This document shows positions 46,452 through 55,066 of a stretch of 64,000 nucleotides of DNA, one piece after another. The DNA is from Loktanella sp. IMCC34160. Its GTDB lineage: Bacteria; Pseudomonadota; Alphaproteobacteria; Rhodobacterales; Rhodobacteraceae. The notes below the pieces were generated by a model. It was not told the origin of the DNA. It worked only from the letters and a program-made list of their open reading frames with translations, and did no database searches. Numbering within the stretch: the stretch's first letter is position 1; each line of letters starts with the position of its first letter. The translations under genes were made by a program, and so were the position numbers. The stretch covers positions 824,612 to 888,611 of the forward strand of contig NZ_SELP01000001.1 in the NCBI RefSeq assembly GCF_004145845.1. Direction: 5' to 3'.

Positions 46452-47798
46452 TTACGCGCCGTCGTTGCATTCACCCAGGTCGCCACCGGCGAACATCGGG
46501 TGATCGGGTTCGTACATGACCTGCTCGACCGGGGTAACTTCCACGATTTCCAGCGTGTCGTACTCGTTGGTCGGGTTGTCGCGGCCTTTCATGACCAGCA
46601 CGTCCTTGAAGCACTGGTGGTCGGCGCCGCGATACAGGGTCGGGCCGTTGCCCATGCCGTCGAATTCGAAGTCCTCGAGGGCTTCGGCAACCGCACAGGG
46701 GTTGAACGACCCGGCGCGGGTCACGGCGTCTGCGTACAGAAGGGTCTGCACATAGCAGGTGTGGGCCGAGCCCGACGGCGGACGGCCGTACTTTTCGCCG
46801 AACGACCGGACGAACGCCTGGGTCCCGGCATCCTGAAGCTGCCAGTTCCAGTTCATCGAACCGAACACGCCCTGGATGTTGGAGCCTGCACCAGCGGCCA
46901 TCAGTTCCGAGTAGAGCGGAACGATGATGGTGAAGTCCTTGCCGTTGACCTGCTTGTCACGCAGACCGAACTGAACGGCTTGGGTCAGCGAGTTGACCAT
47001 GTCCCCGCCGTAGTGGTTCAGGATCAGCGTATCGGCACCCGAGTTCAGAACCGGCGCGATGTAGGACGAGAAGTCGCCAGCGCCGACCGGGGTCAGCACG
47101 TTCTGGACGGTTTCCCAGCCAAGGGCCTCGGTCGAGGCCGCGATCGATTCCTGCTGGGTCCAGCCCCAAGTGTAGTCGGCGGTCAGGTGATAGGCACGGC
47201 GGTCGTTGCCGTATTCCTTTTCCAGCACCGGGCCCAGCGCAGCGCCGGACATGTAGCCGTTGAAGAAGTGACGGAAGCCGTTCGCCTTCTTGTCCTTGCC
47301 GGTGGTGTCGTTCGAGTGGGTCAGACCGGCCATGAAGATGATGCCGGCCTCTTGGCAGAGACCCTGCACGGCGATGGCCACGCCCGAGGACGAGCCGCCG
47401 TTGATCATCACAACGCCGTCTTTCTGGATCATCGACTGGGCCGAGGCACGGGCCACGTCCGACTTGGTCGCGGTGTCACCGGTCACGAACTGGACCTGCT
47501 TGCCAAGAATGCCGTCGCCGCCAAGCGCCTTCGACGAGAAGGTGTTCAGCATGCCGCCGTCGCCGATCCCGTTCAGGTGTTCGACAGCGAGTTCCTGCGC
47601 GCGCAGTTCGTCAAGGCCTTCTTCGGCGTAGGGGCCGGTTTGCGGCACGTTGAAGCCGAAAGTCACCGTCGAACCGGTCGGTTCGTTGGTGAATGCGGCA
47701 GCGGACGAGCCGGTGAAGATGGTCGGCAGCGCCAGACCGGCGCCAGCAACGGCCCCGGACTTCAGAACGCCACGGCGCGAATAGTTGGTTTTGGACAT
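46452..47798 (-). CDS. branched-chain-type ABC transporter substrate-binding protein (Tat-exported)
   Basis: The 448-aa protein begins with a twin-arginine signal (YSRRGVLKSGAVAGAGLALP), so it is exported folded. The mature part is a type I periplasmic binding protein (Peripla_BP_6), with TVTFGFNVPQTGPYAEEGLD and MINGGSSSGVAIAVQGL. It has two lobes and is about 50-70 residues longer than LivJ. It is the first gene of the operon that ends with acs and is divergent from an ScfR regulator gene. The ligand is unknown; the context favours a short-chain carboxylate, amide or related compound over an amino acid (inference). Confidence 0.88.
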   Translation of the reverse strand: MSKTNYSRRGVLKSGAVAGAGLALPTIFTGSSAAAFTNEPTGSTVTFGFNVPQTGPYAEEGLDELRAQELAVEHLNGIGDGGMLNTFSSKALGGDGILGKQVQFVTGDTATKSDVARASAQSMIQKDGVVMINGGSSSGVAIAVQGLCQEAGIIFMAGLTHSNDTTGKDKKANGFRHFFNGYMSGAALGPVLEKEYGNDRRAYHLTADYTWGWTQQESIAASTEALGWETVQNVLTPVGAGDFSSYIAPVLNSGADTLILNHYGGDMVNSLTQAVQFGLRDKQVNGKDFTIIVPLYSELMAAGAGSNIQGVFGSMNWNWQLQDAGTQAFVRSFGEKYGRPPSGSAHTCYVQTLLYADAVTRAGSFNPCAVAEALEDFEFDGMGNGPTLYRGADHQCFKDVLVMKGRDNPTNEYDTLEIVEVTPVEQVMYEPDHPMFAGGDLGECNDGA

Positions 47799-47862
47799 TT
47801 AATCCCTCCCTTGGATGGAACGTGACCGGAAGGGCCTCCACACCCTCGGCCGATCACGCGCA

Positions 47863-47978
47863 TTTTTACAATGCTTCCCCATTATCGGTCCGGGTTCGAA
47901 AATTTCGCAACAACCCTCTCTGAACGAACGATTTTTTTGTAAAGACTTACACAATACGATTGTGTACATTGTAAAAAT
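47863..47978. promoter_or_regulatory. cluster of ScfR-like boxes between the importer operon and its regulator
   Basis: TTTTTACAAT (47863-47872) and ATTGTAAAAAT (47968-47978) are inverted copies of one box. TTTGTAAAG (47936-47944) is a third copy. TACACAAT-ACG-ATTGTGTA (47948-47966) is an 8-bp inverted repeat between them. RamB, a member of the same regulator family, recognises a CTTTGCAAA-like site; CTTTACAAA here differs by one base. The region lies between divergent starts and is much richer in AT than its surroundings. Confidence 0.55.
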
Positions 47979-48026
47979 ATTTTCGCCGCAATGCGGGAAG
48001 CTCATGAAAATGTTACCGGAATCCCG

Positions 48027-49358
48027 ATGACTGGACGTCAACTGACCGGCACCCGTATCCGTGAACGGCGCATTGACGTCGGAATGCGACAAACGGCGTT
48101 AGCGCAAGCAGTCGGCATATCCGGGTCCTACCTGAATCTGATCGAACACAACCGGCGCAGAATCGGCGGCCGCCTCTTGAACGAGATCGCCCGCGCGCTG
48201 GATGTCGACCCGGCCCAACTGACATCGGGCGCGGAAAGCGCGGTTCTCGATCAGCTGCGCGTCGCCGCCAGCGCGGACCCTGACGCCGGGGCCGAACTGG
48301 CGCGGGCGGAAGAGTTCGCAGGCCGGTTTCCGGGCTGGGCGGCGCTGGCGGCGGGGCAAGCGCGTCGGATCGACATGCTGGAATCCCGGGTCGCCGCACT
48401 GACTGACAGATTGGCCCATGATCCACAGCTTGCGACCTCTCTGCATCAGGTGATTTCGGCGGTGACCTCGATCCGGTCGGCGGCCTCGATCCTTGCCGGG
48501 GCGGATGAGCTTGACCACGATTGGCAGAACCGGTTCCACCGCAACATCTATGAAGACAGCCAGCGTCTGGCCGACAGCAGTCGCGCGCTGGTGCGGTTCC
48601 TTGATATGCCCGAGGATCAGGGCGGGGCAGCGCTGACGCCTGTGGAAGAGGTCGAACAATGGCTGGACGGGCAGGGGTGGCATCTGCCCGCGATCGAGGA
48701 GGCCGCAGCGACGGGCGCAGACCCGGGCGAAGCGGTTTCGGCGCTGGTCAAAGGGGCGGGGCTGGCCAGCCCGGCGGCATCGACGATGTTGTCATCCTAT
48801 CTGACACGGGCGCTGGCCGATGCGCGGCTGCTGCCGTTGACGACAATTACCCAGCTTTTGGCGGCGACCCGCGACCCCGCCGAACTGGCCGCCCGCGCGG
48901 GCGTGCCGTTCGATGTCGTCTTGCGGCGGTTGGCGGTGCTGCCGGCGGGCGTGTTGGGGCATACGCCGGGACTGGTCATCGCGGATGCCGCGGGGGCTAT
49001 CGGCCTGCAACGCGCGGGCGTTGCGGTAGCGCTGCCCCGGGGCGGGGTGGCCTGTCCGCTCTGGCCGATCTTCGGTGCGCTGGGCCAACCCGGTCAGCCG
49101 ATCCGCGCCACGGTCGTTCTGCCGGGGGACCCGGTCCAGCACGTCCAGTGTTTCGCCATCGCCACACGGCGCGGGCCACCGCGGTTCGACGCGCCACCGG
49201 TGATCGAGGCGGTGATGGTTTTTTGGCCCAGATCCGCCCCCAGCGACTCCGGTGGGGCGGGCGTTGTGCCGGTGGGGACCAGTTGCCGGATTTGCCCACG
49301 CGGCGACTGCGCCTATCGGCGTGAACCGTCGATCCTGCCCGAGGTCGGTTTGGGCTGA
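48027..49358 (+). CDS. short-chain fatty acyl-CoA regulator (ScfR family, RamB/PccR-like)
   Basis: The 443-aa protein has an XRE helix-turn-helix at the N-terminus (RQTALAQAVGISGSYLNLIEHNRR, about residues 22-45). A long middle region follows, then a C-terminal domain with a Cys-rich motif, SCRICPRGDCAYRREPSIL. This is the architecture of the ScfR family: RamB and MccR of actinobacteria and PccR of Rhodobacter sphaeroides, which control acetate, methylcitrate and propionyl-CoA genes in response to acyl-CoAs. The ATG at 48027 is chosen because the helix-turn-helix region follows; 47991 has no ribosome site. It is divergent from the ABC importer-acs operon and is its likely regulator. Confidence 0.82.
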   Translation: MTGRQLTGTRIRERRIDVGMRQTALAQAVGISGSYLNLIEHNRRRIGGRLLNEIARALDVDPAQLTSGAESAVLDQLRVAASADPDAGAELARAEEFAGRFPGWAALAAGQARRIDMLESRVAALTDRLAHDPQLATSLHQVISAVTSIRSAASILAGADELDHDWQNRFHRNIYEDSQRLADSSRALVRFLDMPEDQGGAALTPVEEVEQWLDGQGWHLPAIEEAAATGADPGEAVSALVKGAGLASPAASTMLSSYLTRALADARLLPLTTITQLLAATRDPAELAARAGVPFDVVLRRLAVLPAGVLGHTPGLVIADAAGAIGLQRAGVAVALPRGGVACPLWPIFGALGQPGQPIRATVVLPGDPVQHVQCFAIATRRGPPRFDAPPVIEAVMVFWPRSAPSDSGGAGVVPVGTSCRICPRGDCAYRREPSILPEVGLG

Positions 49359-49420
49359 GGCGGCGGGGCACGCCTGCCGGGCGGTAAGGGACGCGGCCCA
49401 TACGGGGGCCGCGCCAAACG

Positions 49421-49879
49421 TCAGTTGATCGTCGCCATCGCCACCATGCCCGCCTCTGCATGGCCCGGGATCTCACAGGAAATCTGGACCGGCTCGTCGG
49501 TTGTCTGCACAGGCACGAAGAACCATTCGACGGTCTGGCCGGGGCCAACTTCGACCTCGCGGATGGTACCCTTGACCTCGGTCACAAGGTTGCCATCGGC
49601 ATCCGATACCTCGATCTTGCGGGTGAAGATCCGTTCGACCATTTCGTTCAGGCTGAGTTCGTGAACGATTTCGTCCGAATTGGTGAGGACGAGAACGTAG
49701 GCCTGCCCGGTAACAAAGGTATATTCGGCAGGGGCGAAAAACATGCCGTCGGCATTGCTGCCCATCTCCAGCGGAACTTCAATCACATTGGCCCGGCTCA
49801 GGTCGCCTTCGGCCCGTCCGGGACCAGCCGCGAAGGCGGCCGCGGCGGCAAGGGCAACCAGGGTGAGGGAACGTGTCAT
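49421..49879 (-). CDS. periplasmic cupredoxin (plastocyanin/azurin-like)
   Basis: The 152-aa protein has a signal peptide of about 23 residues (RSLTLVALAAAAAFAAG) and a cupredoxin fold. Type 1 copper ligands can be assigned as His73 (IVHEL), Cys135, His140 and Met145 in SCEIPGHAEAGM. It may carry electrons in the periplasm or handle copper. AAAGGAGACACGAC precedes the ATG. No oxidase or copper exporter lies nearby, so its partner is unknown. Confidence 0.85.
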   Translation of the reverse strand: MTRSLTLVALAAAAAFAAGPGRAEGDLSRANVIEVPLEMGSNADGMFFAPAEYTFVTGQAYVLVLTNSDEIVHELSLNEMVERIFTRKIEVSDADGNLVTEVKGTIREVEVGPGQTVEWFFVPVQTTDEPVQISCEIPGHAEAGMVAMATIN

Positions 49880-50023
49880 GTCGTGTCTCCTTTGGGTGAC
49901 TGCGCAATGGTGCGCATTCTGAATCTTAGGCGCCTTTGGGTGTCTGCGCCTTGATCTGACCCCGGACGCCGATCCGGGGCCAACCGGTGTTGCCCCCGTG
50001 CGTGCCCTGCGACGTCAGAGGTT

Positions 50024-50052
50024 TTGACACGCTGCGGCTTTGCGGGGATAGT
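50024..50052 (+). promoter_or_regulatory. candidate promoter of the receiver/sensor-kinase genes
   Basis: TTGACA (50024-50029), a 17-nt spacer and GATAGT (50047-50052) resemble a sigma-70 promoter about 70 nt before the receiver gene. The upstream intergenic part also has a CCCCGGA/TCCGGGG hairpin (49960-49979) and a repeated CTTTGGGTG, of unknown function. Confidence 0.35.
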
Positions 50053-50121
50053 TAACCGGCGCCCGCAACAGACCGGTTGAACCGGCGTCGGCGGGGTGCG
50101 GCCTTGGGAGGGGCAGGCGGA

Positions 50122-50502
50122 ATGGCCAGAGGGATGGGCAAGCGCGTTCTCTTGATCGAGGACGAGCCGAATATCATTGAGGCGATCAGTTTCATCCTGT
50201 CGCGCGACGGGTGGACGGTGCACACGCATTCGGACGGGGAAACCGCCAATGACCGGATCAAGGCGACGCCGCCGGACGTGGTGATCCTTGACGTGATGCT
50301 GCCGGGCAAGTCCGGCTACGACATCCTGCGTGACCTGCGCGCCGATCCGGCAACCGCTGCCCTTCCGGTTCTGATGCTGACCGCGCGGGGACAGACCCGC
50401 GACAGGGAACTGGCCGAACAATTGGGCGCCAGCGAATTCATGGTCAAACCCTTCTCGAACGAGGAAGTGCTGGCGCAGGTCCGCACCCTGGCCGGCGGCT
50501 GA
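50122..50502 (+). CDS. stand-alone response regulator receiver protein
   Basis: The 126-aa protein is a single receiver domain: acidic pocket in LLIEDEPN, phosphoacceptor Asp in VVILDVMLPGKSGYD, Thr in LMLTARG and Lys in FMVKPF. It has no DNA-binding output domain, so it must act by protein contact or pass phosphate on. The ATG at 50122 has GGGAGGGGCAGG before it; ATG 50134 is possible. It lies 11 nt before a small membrane protein gene and precedes the SSF-type histidine kinase gene, its likely partner. Confidence 0.87.
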   Translation: MARGMGKRVLLIEDEPNIIEAISFILSRDGWTVHTHSDGETANDRIKATPPDVVILDVMLPGKSGYDILRDLRADPATAALPVLMLTARGQTRDRELAEQLGASEFMVKPFSNEEVLAQVRTLAGG

Positions 50503-50512
50503 CGGGCGGCGC

Positions 50513-50827
50513 ATGGGCCGATCCCCGAAACCCCAGACCTTTCTTGCCCGCGCGAGCTATCGCCAGCGCCGGTTGCGGGATGCGGCGAAGGTCCTGCCGA
50601 TTGTCGGGGGGCTGCTGTTTATGGCGCCGCTTCTGTGGCCGCGAGAAGCGGTGGCCGAGGGCGGCAACGGAACCTCTCATGCGATCCTCTATCTGTTCGG
50701 GGTCTGGACCGCGCTGATCGTCGTCGCCTTTGTGCTGGCCCGGATCATCCGGCCGACAGAGGATGACGACATCCAGCAACCGCCGGAACAGTCGCCGGGC
50801 AGCGGGCCCCAGGCCGGGGGGCGTTGA
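50513..50827 (+). CDS. small two-helix membrane protein in the sensor-kinase operon
   Basis: The 104-aa protein has two hydrophobic segments (VLPIVGGLLFMAPLLWP and ILYLFGVWTALIVVAFVLA) with a basic N-terminus and an acidic, Pro-rich tail. Its stop codon overlaps the ATG of the kinase gene (TGATG), so the two are coupled. I do not recognise the family; an accessory role for the kinase is inferred from the context. Confidence 0.7.
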   Translation: MGRSPKPQTFLARASYRQRRLRDAAKVLPIVGGLLFMAPLLWPREAVAEGGNGTSHAILYLFGVWTALIVVAFVLARIIRPTEDDDIQQPPEQSPGSGPQAGGR

Positions 50828-53496
50828 TGGTATCCTTCAACCTGCTGATCGCCGTCGCCTTGGTCTATGTGGCCTTCCTGTTCATCATTGCCTTTGCTGC
50901 CGAACGCCGGGCAGAGCGGGGGCGGGAAGGGTGGCTTCGGTCCCCGATGATCTACACCCTGTCACTGTCGATCTATTGCACCGCATGGACCTTCTATGGC
51001 GCGGTCGGCTATGCCGCCCGGTCGGGGCTTGAATACCTGACCATCTATCTTGGGCCCTCGCTGGTGATGATCGGCTGGTGGTGGATCCTGCGCAAACTGG
51101 TGCGGATCGGGCGCAGCCAGCGGATCACCTCGATCGCCGACCTGATCTCGTCCCGGTTCGGGAAATCGACGCCGATCGGGGTTCTGGTCACGCTGGTCGC
51201 GGTTGCGGCGGCGACCCCCTATCTTGCGCTTCAGCTTCAGTCGGTGACCCTGTCCTTTGCTGTCTTTGCCGAAGGGTCGGGGCAGGTCTGGGGCGAACAG
51301 GAACTGGCGTCGGCGGCCCTTTGGGTTGCCATCGGGCTGGCGGTTTTCACGGTCATCTTCGGCACCCGGAACCTTGACGCGAACGAACGCCACCACGGGA
51401 TCGTCATGGCCATCGCGGTCGAGGCGGTGGTCAAGCTGTGCGCCCTTGTCGCCGTGGGCGTCTTCGTGGTCTGGGGGCTGGCCGGGGGCGTGGGCCGCAC
51501 GCTGGACCTGATCGACGCCTCGCCCATCTCTGACTGGACGCAGCCGGGCGGGCGCTGGGTCGGGCTGACGTTCCTTGCCGCCGCCGCCTTTCTTTGCCTG
51601 CCGCGGATGTTTCAGGTGCTCGTGGTGGAAAACGCCGATGAACGGCACATGGCAACGGCAAGCTGGGCTTTCCCGCTCTACCTGATGTTGATGAGCCTTT
51701 TCGTGGTGCCCATCGCTGTCGTCGGGCTGAACCTGTTGCCCGCCGGATCGAACCCGGACCTTTTCGTGCTGACGGTGCCCCTTGCCGAAGGGCGCAACGG
51801 GCTGGCGATCTTTTCCTTCCTCGGTGGGTTTTCCAGCGCAACCTCGATGGTGATCGTGTCGACGATCGCGCTTGCCACCATGGTGTCGAACCACATCGTT
51901 GTCCCGATCTGGCTGTCCAGCCGCGGCACGGGCGCGATGGTGTCGGGCGATGTGCGCGGGGTGGTGATCATGGCCCGCCGCCTGTCGATCATGGGGGTGC
52001 TGTTTCTGGGCTACCTCTACTATCGCCTGTCGGGCGGAGGAGAGGCGCTTGCCGCCATCGGCCTGATTTCCTTTACCGGGGCGGTGCAGGTACTGCCCGC
52101 GATGCTGGTCGGGGTGTTCTGGCGCGGAGCGACCCGCTGGGGTGCTGCGTCTGGCCTTGTGCTGGGTTTTGCGGTTTGGATGTGGTCGCTGTTCCTGCCG
52201 TCCTTTGGGGCGGATGCGATCATTCCGCATTCGGTGATGGCCAACGGCCCGTTCGGGATCGAATGGCTGCGACCGCAGGCGTTTTTCGGGATCGACGGGA
52301 TCGACCCGGTGATCCACGCGGTGATGTGGTCGCTCTTGCTGAATACCGGGGCGCTGTTCCTCGGCTCGATCCTGACCTTCCCCTTGCCGATGGAACGGCT
52401 TCAGGGGGCGCAATTCGTCAATGTGTTTGAACATTCGCCGAACGCGCGCAGTTGGACCCAATCTTCGGCCCATGCCGAAGACCTGCTGATCACGGCGCAG
52501 CGCATTCTTGGCGCGGAAGAGGCGCAGACCCTGTTTCAGGCCGAGGCACGGTCGCAGGGGAAGGCCGGCTTTCTGCCCGACGTGACCCCGGGATTCGTCG
52601 AAGGGCTGGAACGGGAACTGGCGGGGTCCGTGGGGGCCGCGACGGCGCACGCGATGCTGGGCCAGATCCTTCAGGGGGCCTCGGTCTCGGTCGAAGACCT
52701 GATCAAGGTGGCCGATGAAACCGCGCAGATCATGGAGTATTCCAGCCAGCTTGAAGCGAAATCGGCAGAGCAGGAACGAACCGCCCGCGCGCTGCGTGAA
52801 GCGAACGAAAAGCTGACCGCCCTGTCGATCCAGAAAGACGCCTTTCTCGGGCAGATCAGCCACGAACTGCGCACGCCCATGACCTCGATCCGGTCGTTTT
52901 CCGAGATCCTGCGCGAAGGCGGGATGCCGCCAACCCAACAGGCAAAATACGCGGGCATCATCCATGACGAGGCGGTGCGGCTGACCCGCCTGCTGGACGA
53001 TCTTCTGGACCTCAGCGTTCTGGAAAGCGGACAGGTCACCCTGAACCAGCAGGACGGGGTGCTGCGTGACGTGATAGACCGCGCAGTCGATGCCGCCGAT
53101 AACCGCGAAGGGGCGCTGAAGATTGACCGCCGCCGCTCCGAAGAGGGGGTCGAGCTGTCGACCGACCTTGATCGGTTGACGCAGGTGTTCATCAACCTGA
53201 TCGCGAACGCGCGGAAATACTGCGACGCGCAACAACCGACGTTGCGCATCAAGGTCGGACGGCACGAAGGACGCCGGGTTGTCGACTTAATCGACAACGG
53301 AAGTGGTATCCCCGAAGACAAGCAGGGGGTGATCTTCGAAAAGTTCTCGCGTCTGACGGATGACCGAAAGGCCGGTGGCGCCGGACTTGGACTTGCCATC
53401 TGCCGGGAGATCATGAACCGGCTGGAGGGTGATATCACCTATCTTCCCGGGCAGGGCGGGGCGGCGTTCCGGGTGACACTTCCGAGTGTTGAATGA
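50827..53496 (+). CDS. histidine kinase with N-terminal sodium/solute symporter domain (CrbS/CbrA-like)
   Basis: The 889-aa protein starts with about 13 membrane segments of the sodium:solute symporter fold (from VSFNLLIAVALVYVAFLF to about residue 530). A coiled region then leads to HisKA with the phosphoryl His in FLGQISHELRTPM and a HATPase domain (INLIANARKYCDA, VDLIDNGSGIPEDK, GGAGLGLAICREI). Such SSF kinases include CbrA and CrbS; CrbS controls acs and acetate use in Vibrio and Pseudomonas. It has no receiver domain of its own. The stand-alone receiver two genes upstream is the probable partner, and acs lies within 10 kb. Confidence 0.88.
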   Translation: MVSFNLLIAVALVYVAFLFIIAFAAERRAERGREGWLRSPMIYTLSLSIYCTAWTFYGAVGYAARSGLEYLTIYLGPSLVMIGWWWILRKLVRIGRSQRITSIADLISSRFGKSTPIGVLVTLVAVAAATPYLALQLQSVTLSFAVFAEGSGQVWGEQELASAALWVAIGLAVFTVIFGTRNLDANERHHGIVMAIAVEAVVKLCALVAVGVFVVWGLAGGVGRTLDLIDASPISDWTQPGGRWVGLTFLAAAAFLCLPRMFQVLVVENADERHMATASWAFPLYLMLMSLFVVPIAVVGLNLLPAGSNPDLFVLTVPLAEGRNGLAIFSFLGGFSSATSMVIVSTIALATMVSNHIVVPIWLSSRGTGAMVSGDVRGVVIMARRLSIMGVLFLGYLYYRLSGGGEALAAIGLISFTGAVQVLPAMLVGVFWRGATRWGAASGLVLGFAVWMWSLFLPSFGADAIIPHSVMANGPFGIEWLRPQAFFGIDGIDPVIHAVMWSLLLNTGALFLGSILTFPLPMERLQGAQFVNVFEHSPNARSWTQSSAHAEDLLITAQRILGAEEAQTLFQAEARSQGKAGFLPDVTPGFVEGLERELAGSVGAATAHAMLGQILQGASVSVEDLIKVADETAQIMEYSSQLEAKSAEQERTARALREANEKLTALSIQKDAFLGQISHELRTPMTSIRSFSEILREGGMPPTQQAKYAGIIHDEAVRLTRLLDDLLDLSVLESGQVTLNQQDGVLRDVIDRAVDAADNREGALKIDRRRSEEGVELSTDLDRLTQVFINLIANARKYCDAQQPTLRIKVGRHEGRRVVDLIDNGSGIPEDKQGVIFEKFSRLTDDRKAGGAGLGLAICREIMNRLEGDITYLPGQGGAAFRVTLPSVE

Positions 53497-53605
53497 CCTT
53501 GTCAGGCTTAAGGCCTTAGTAACTACGCAGGGCTAGATTGGGACAGGGCGTGGATCGCCTTTTGATTTCCTTGGCAAAAAGGGTCGGTGCAGCCGGTGCA
53601 GCCAT

Positions 53606-54616
53606 ATGACCGAAGACCGTGATTCCAGAAGTGTCCTGCACAGGATGGCGCGGGGGCCTGGCGAACAGGGGGAAATGTCCCCGCAAACACCGCCGCCCAG
53701 TTCCAGCCGTATCCTTCGCGTCGGCATGGAAAAGGCCGCGGGCAGTGCGCTTGCCTTGCCGCTGTCGGTGACCGGTGTCTCTGACGAAGAACTGTCACTT
53801 GATGCATTGATCGAGGGTCTGGACGAGGACGGGCTGATCCTCGGCATCGAAGAAGGGGGCGTTGTCGTCGGCATCGCAACCCTGGATCTGGATTTCATAT
53901 CCGCGGCCGTGGAGATGCAGACCATCGGACGGCTGCACAATGCGAAACCGGCAAAGCGGCCCGTAACGAATACGGACGCGGCATTGGCCCGGCCCTTGGT
54001 CGCGGCCCTGCTGGCCAATTTGGCCGTTGTAGGGGCAGGGACCCCGGTTGCGGATTGGGTGGCGGGTTGCCAGCCGGCCGGCCGCCTGCCTGCGGCGCGC
54101 GCGATCTCCTTGGTTCTGGCCGATGTCGATTATCGGATATGCCGTCTGCCCTGCGATCTGGGCGTGGCGGACCGCCAGGGTGAAGTGGTGCTGGCCCTTC
54201 CCGTTCGGCGGGGGATGATCCACCACGACGTGTCAGCGCTGGTCGAAGAGCGGCAGTCTGTCGGATGGGCAGACTCCTTCACGACGGCCGTGCTGTCCGC
54301 TCCTGCCCAGTTGGATGCCGTGATCTATCGGGCGCGGGTGCCGCTCTATCGACTTGAGGCGCTTCAGGTTGGGCAGGTTTTGCCCTTGGCCGGGGCCGAC
54401 GCCGCCCATGTGCAGATTGTCGCCCCCGGCGGGCTGTCGGTTGGCGCGGCACGATTGGGGCAGGCCGCAGGCATGCGTGCGATCCGGCTTGAAGGGCGGG
54501 TTCAGCTTGCCTTGGACGAAGGGGTCTTGACCCCAAGACCGGCAATCGCGGCGGCGGAGCCGGAAAAAGAACAGCCCCCGGGCGATCCGGGGGCCAAGCT
54601 TGCTGCGACCGGCTAG
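53606..54616 (+). CDS. FliM/FliN-family (SpoA domain) flagellar motor switch protein
   Basis: The 336-aa protein ends in a SpoA/surface-presentation-of-antigens domain (about residues 240-305: VPLYRLEALQVGQVLPL, VAPGGLSVGAARLGQ). This is the domain of FliN and the FliM C-terminus in the flagellar C-ring. The N-terminal two thirds is a divergent FliM-like middle region. Rhodobacterales often carry such atypical FliM proteins. No other flagellar gene is in the window, so it is isolated here. The C-terminal tail is disordered and rich in Pro and Glu. Confidence 0.72.
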   Translation: MTEDRDSRSVLHRMARGPGEQGEMSPQTPPPSSSRILRVGMEKAAGSALALPLSVTGVSDEELSLDALIEGLDEDGLILGIEEGGVVVGIATLDLDFISAAVEMQTIGRLHNAKPAKRPVTNTDAALARPLVAALLANLAVVGAGTPVADWVAGCQPAGRLPAARAISLVLADVDYRICRLPCDLGVADRQGEVVLALPVRRGMIHHDVSALVEERQSVGWADSFTTAVLSAPAQLDAVIYRARVPLYRLEALQVGQVLPLAGADAAHVQIVAPGGLSVGAARLGQAAGMRAIRLEGRVQLALDEGVLTPRPAIAAAEPEKEQPPGDPGAKLAATG

Positions 54617-54619
54617 TCG

Positions 54620-55057
54620 TTATCCAGACTGGTTGGCCATGGCCAGCGCGTCGATCCGGGGCCGCAGACCGTCAAGGTCATAGCCCGCGCTGGCCGCGGT
54701 GTTAAGGATGGCATCCGTGCTCATCCGTCCGGCCTGTCCCAGCGCCCAGACGATCGTGGATCGCGTGCCCGATGCGCAATAGGCCAGAACCGGCCCCTCG
54801 GCCCCGGCGATGGTGTCCCGTTGAAGGGCGACCATCTCCATGTTCAGGCCCTGATGGGTAACCGGGTTGACCACAAATGCCAGACCGGCTGCTTCGGCCG
54901 CCGCTTTCACGGCTGCCGCGTTGGTGTCCGGCCCGACCTCTGCGTCGGGGCGGTTGCAGATCACCGCGCGGAACCCGGCCGCGGCAATCGCGGGCAGGTC
55001 CGACGGGGCGATCTGCGGGCTGACGGAATAGTCAGCGGTAAGGTGTCTTATATCCAT
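54620..55057 (-). CDS. DUF442/TIGR01244 sulfur-transfer or phosphatase-like protein (Blh N-domain type)
   Basis: The 145-aa protein matches the beta-lactamase-hydrolase-like N-terminal domain (DUF442, TIGR01244), with the active-site loop YCASGTRS (Cys94, Arg99) like that of protein phosphatases. In BigR operons this domain is usually fused to a persulfide dioxygenase (metallo-beta-lactamase) domain, which is absent here. It may transfer sulfane sulfur. It lies 9 nt after the YeeE/YedE pair on the same strand. Confidence 0.8.
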   Translation of the reverse strand: MDIRHLTADYSVSPQIAPSDLPAIAAAGFRAVICNRPDAEVGPDTNAAAVKAAAEAAGLAFVVNPVTHQGLNMEMVALQRDTIAGAEGPVLAYCASGTRSTIVWALGQAGRMSTDAILNTAASAGYDLDGLRPRIDALAMANQSG

Positions 55058-55066
55058 GACAGCCTT

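Noticed and set aside
49960..49979. CCCCGGA/TCCGGGG hairpin as a terminator or attachment site
   Set aside because: No T-run and no duplicated copy; it is mentioned only with the nearby promoter candidate.
50962..53265. A 767-codon open frame antisense to the SSF histidine kinase gene
   Set aside because: A shadow of the kinase codons; the product is a basic, low-complexity sequence without any motif.
53509..53518. TAAGGCCTTA palindrome after the kinase gene
   Set aside because: Only 10 bp, no T-run and no flanking symmetry; likely chance.
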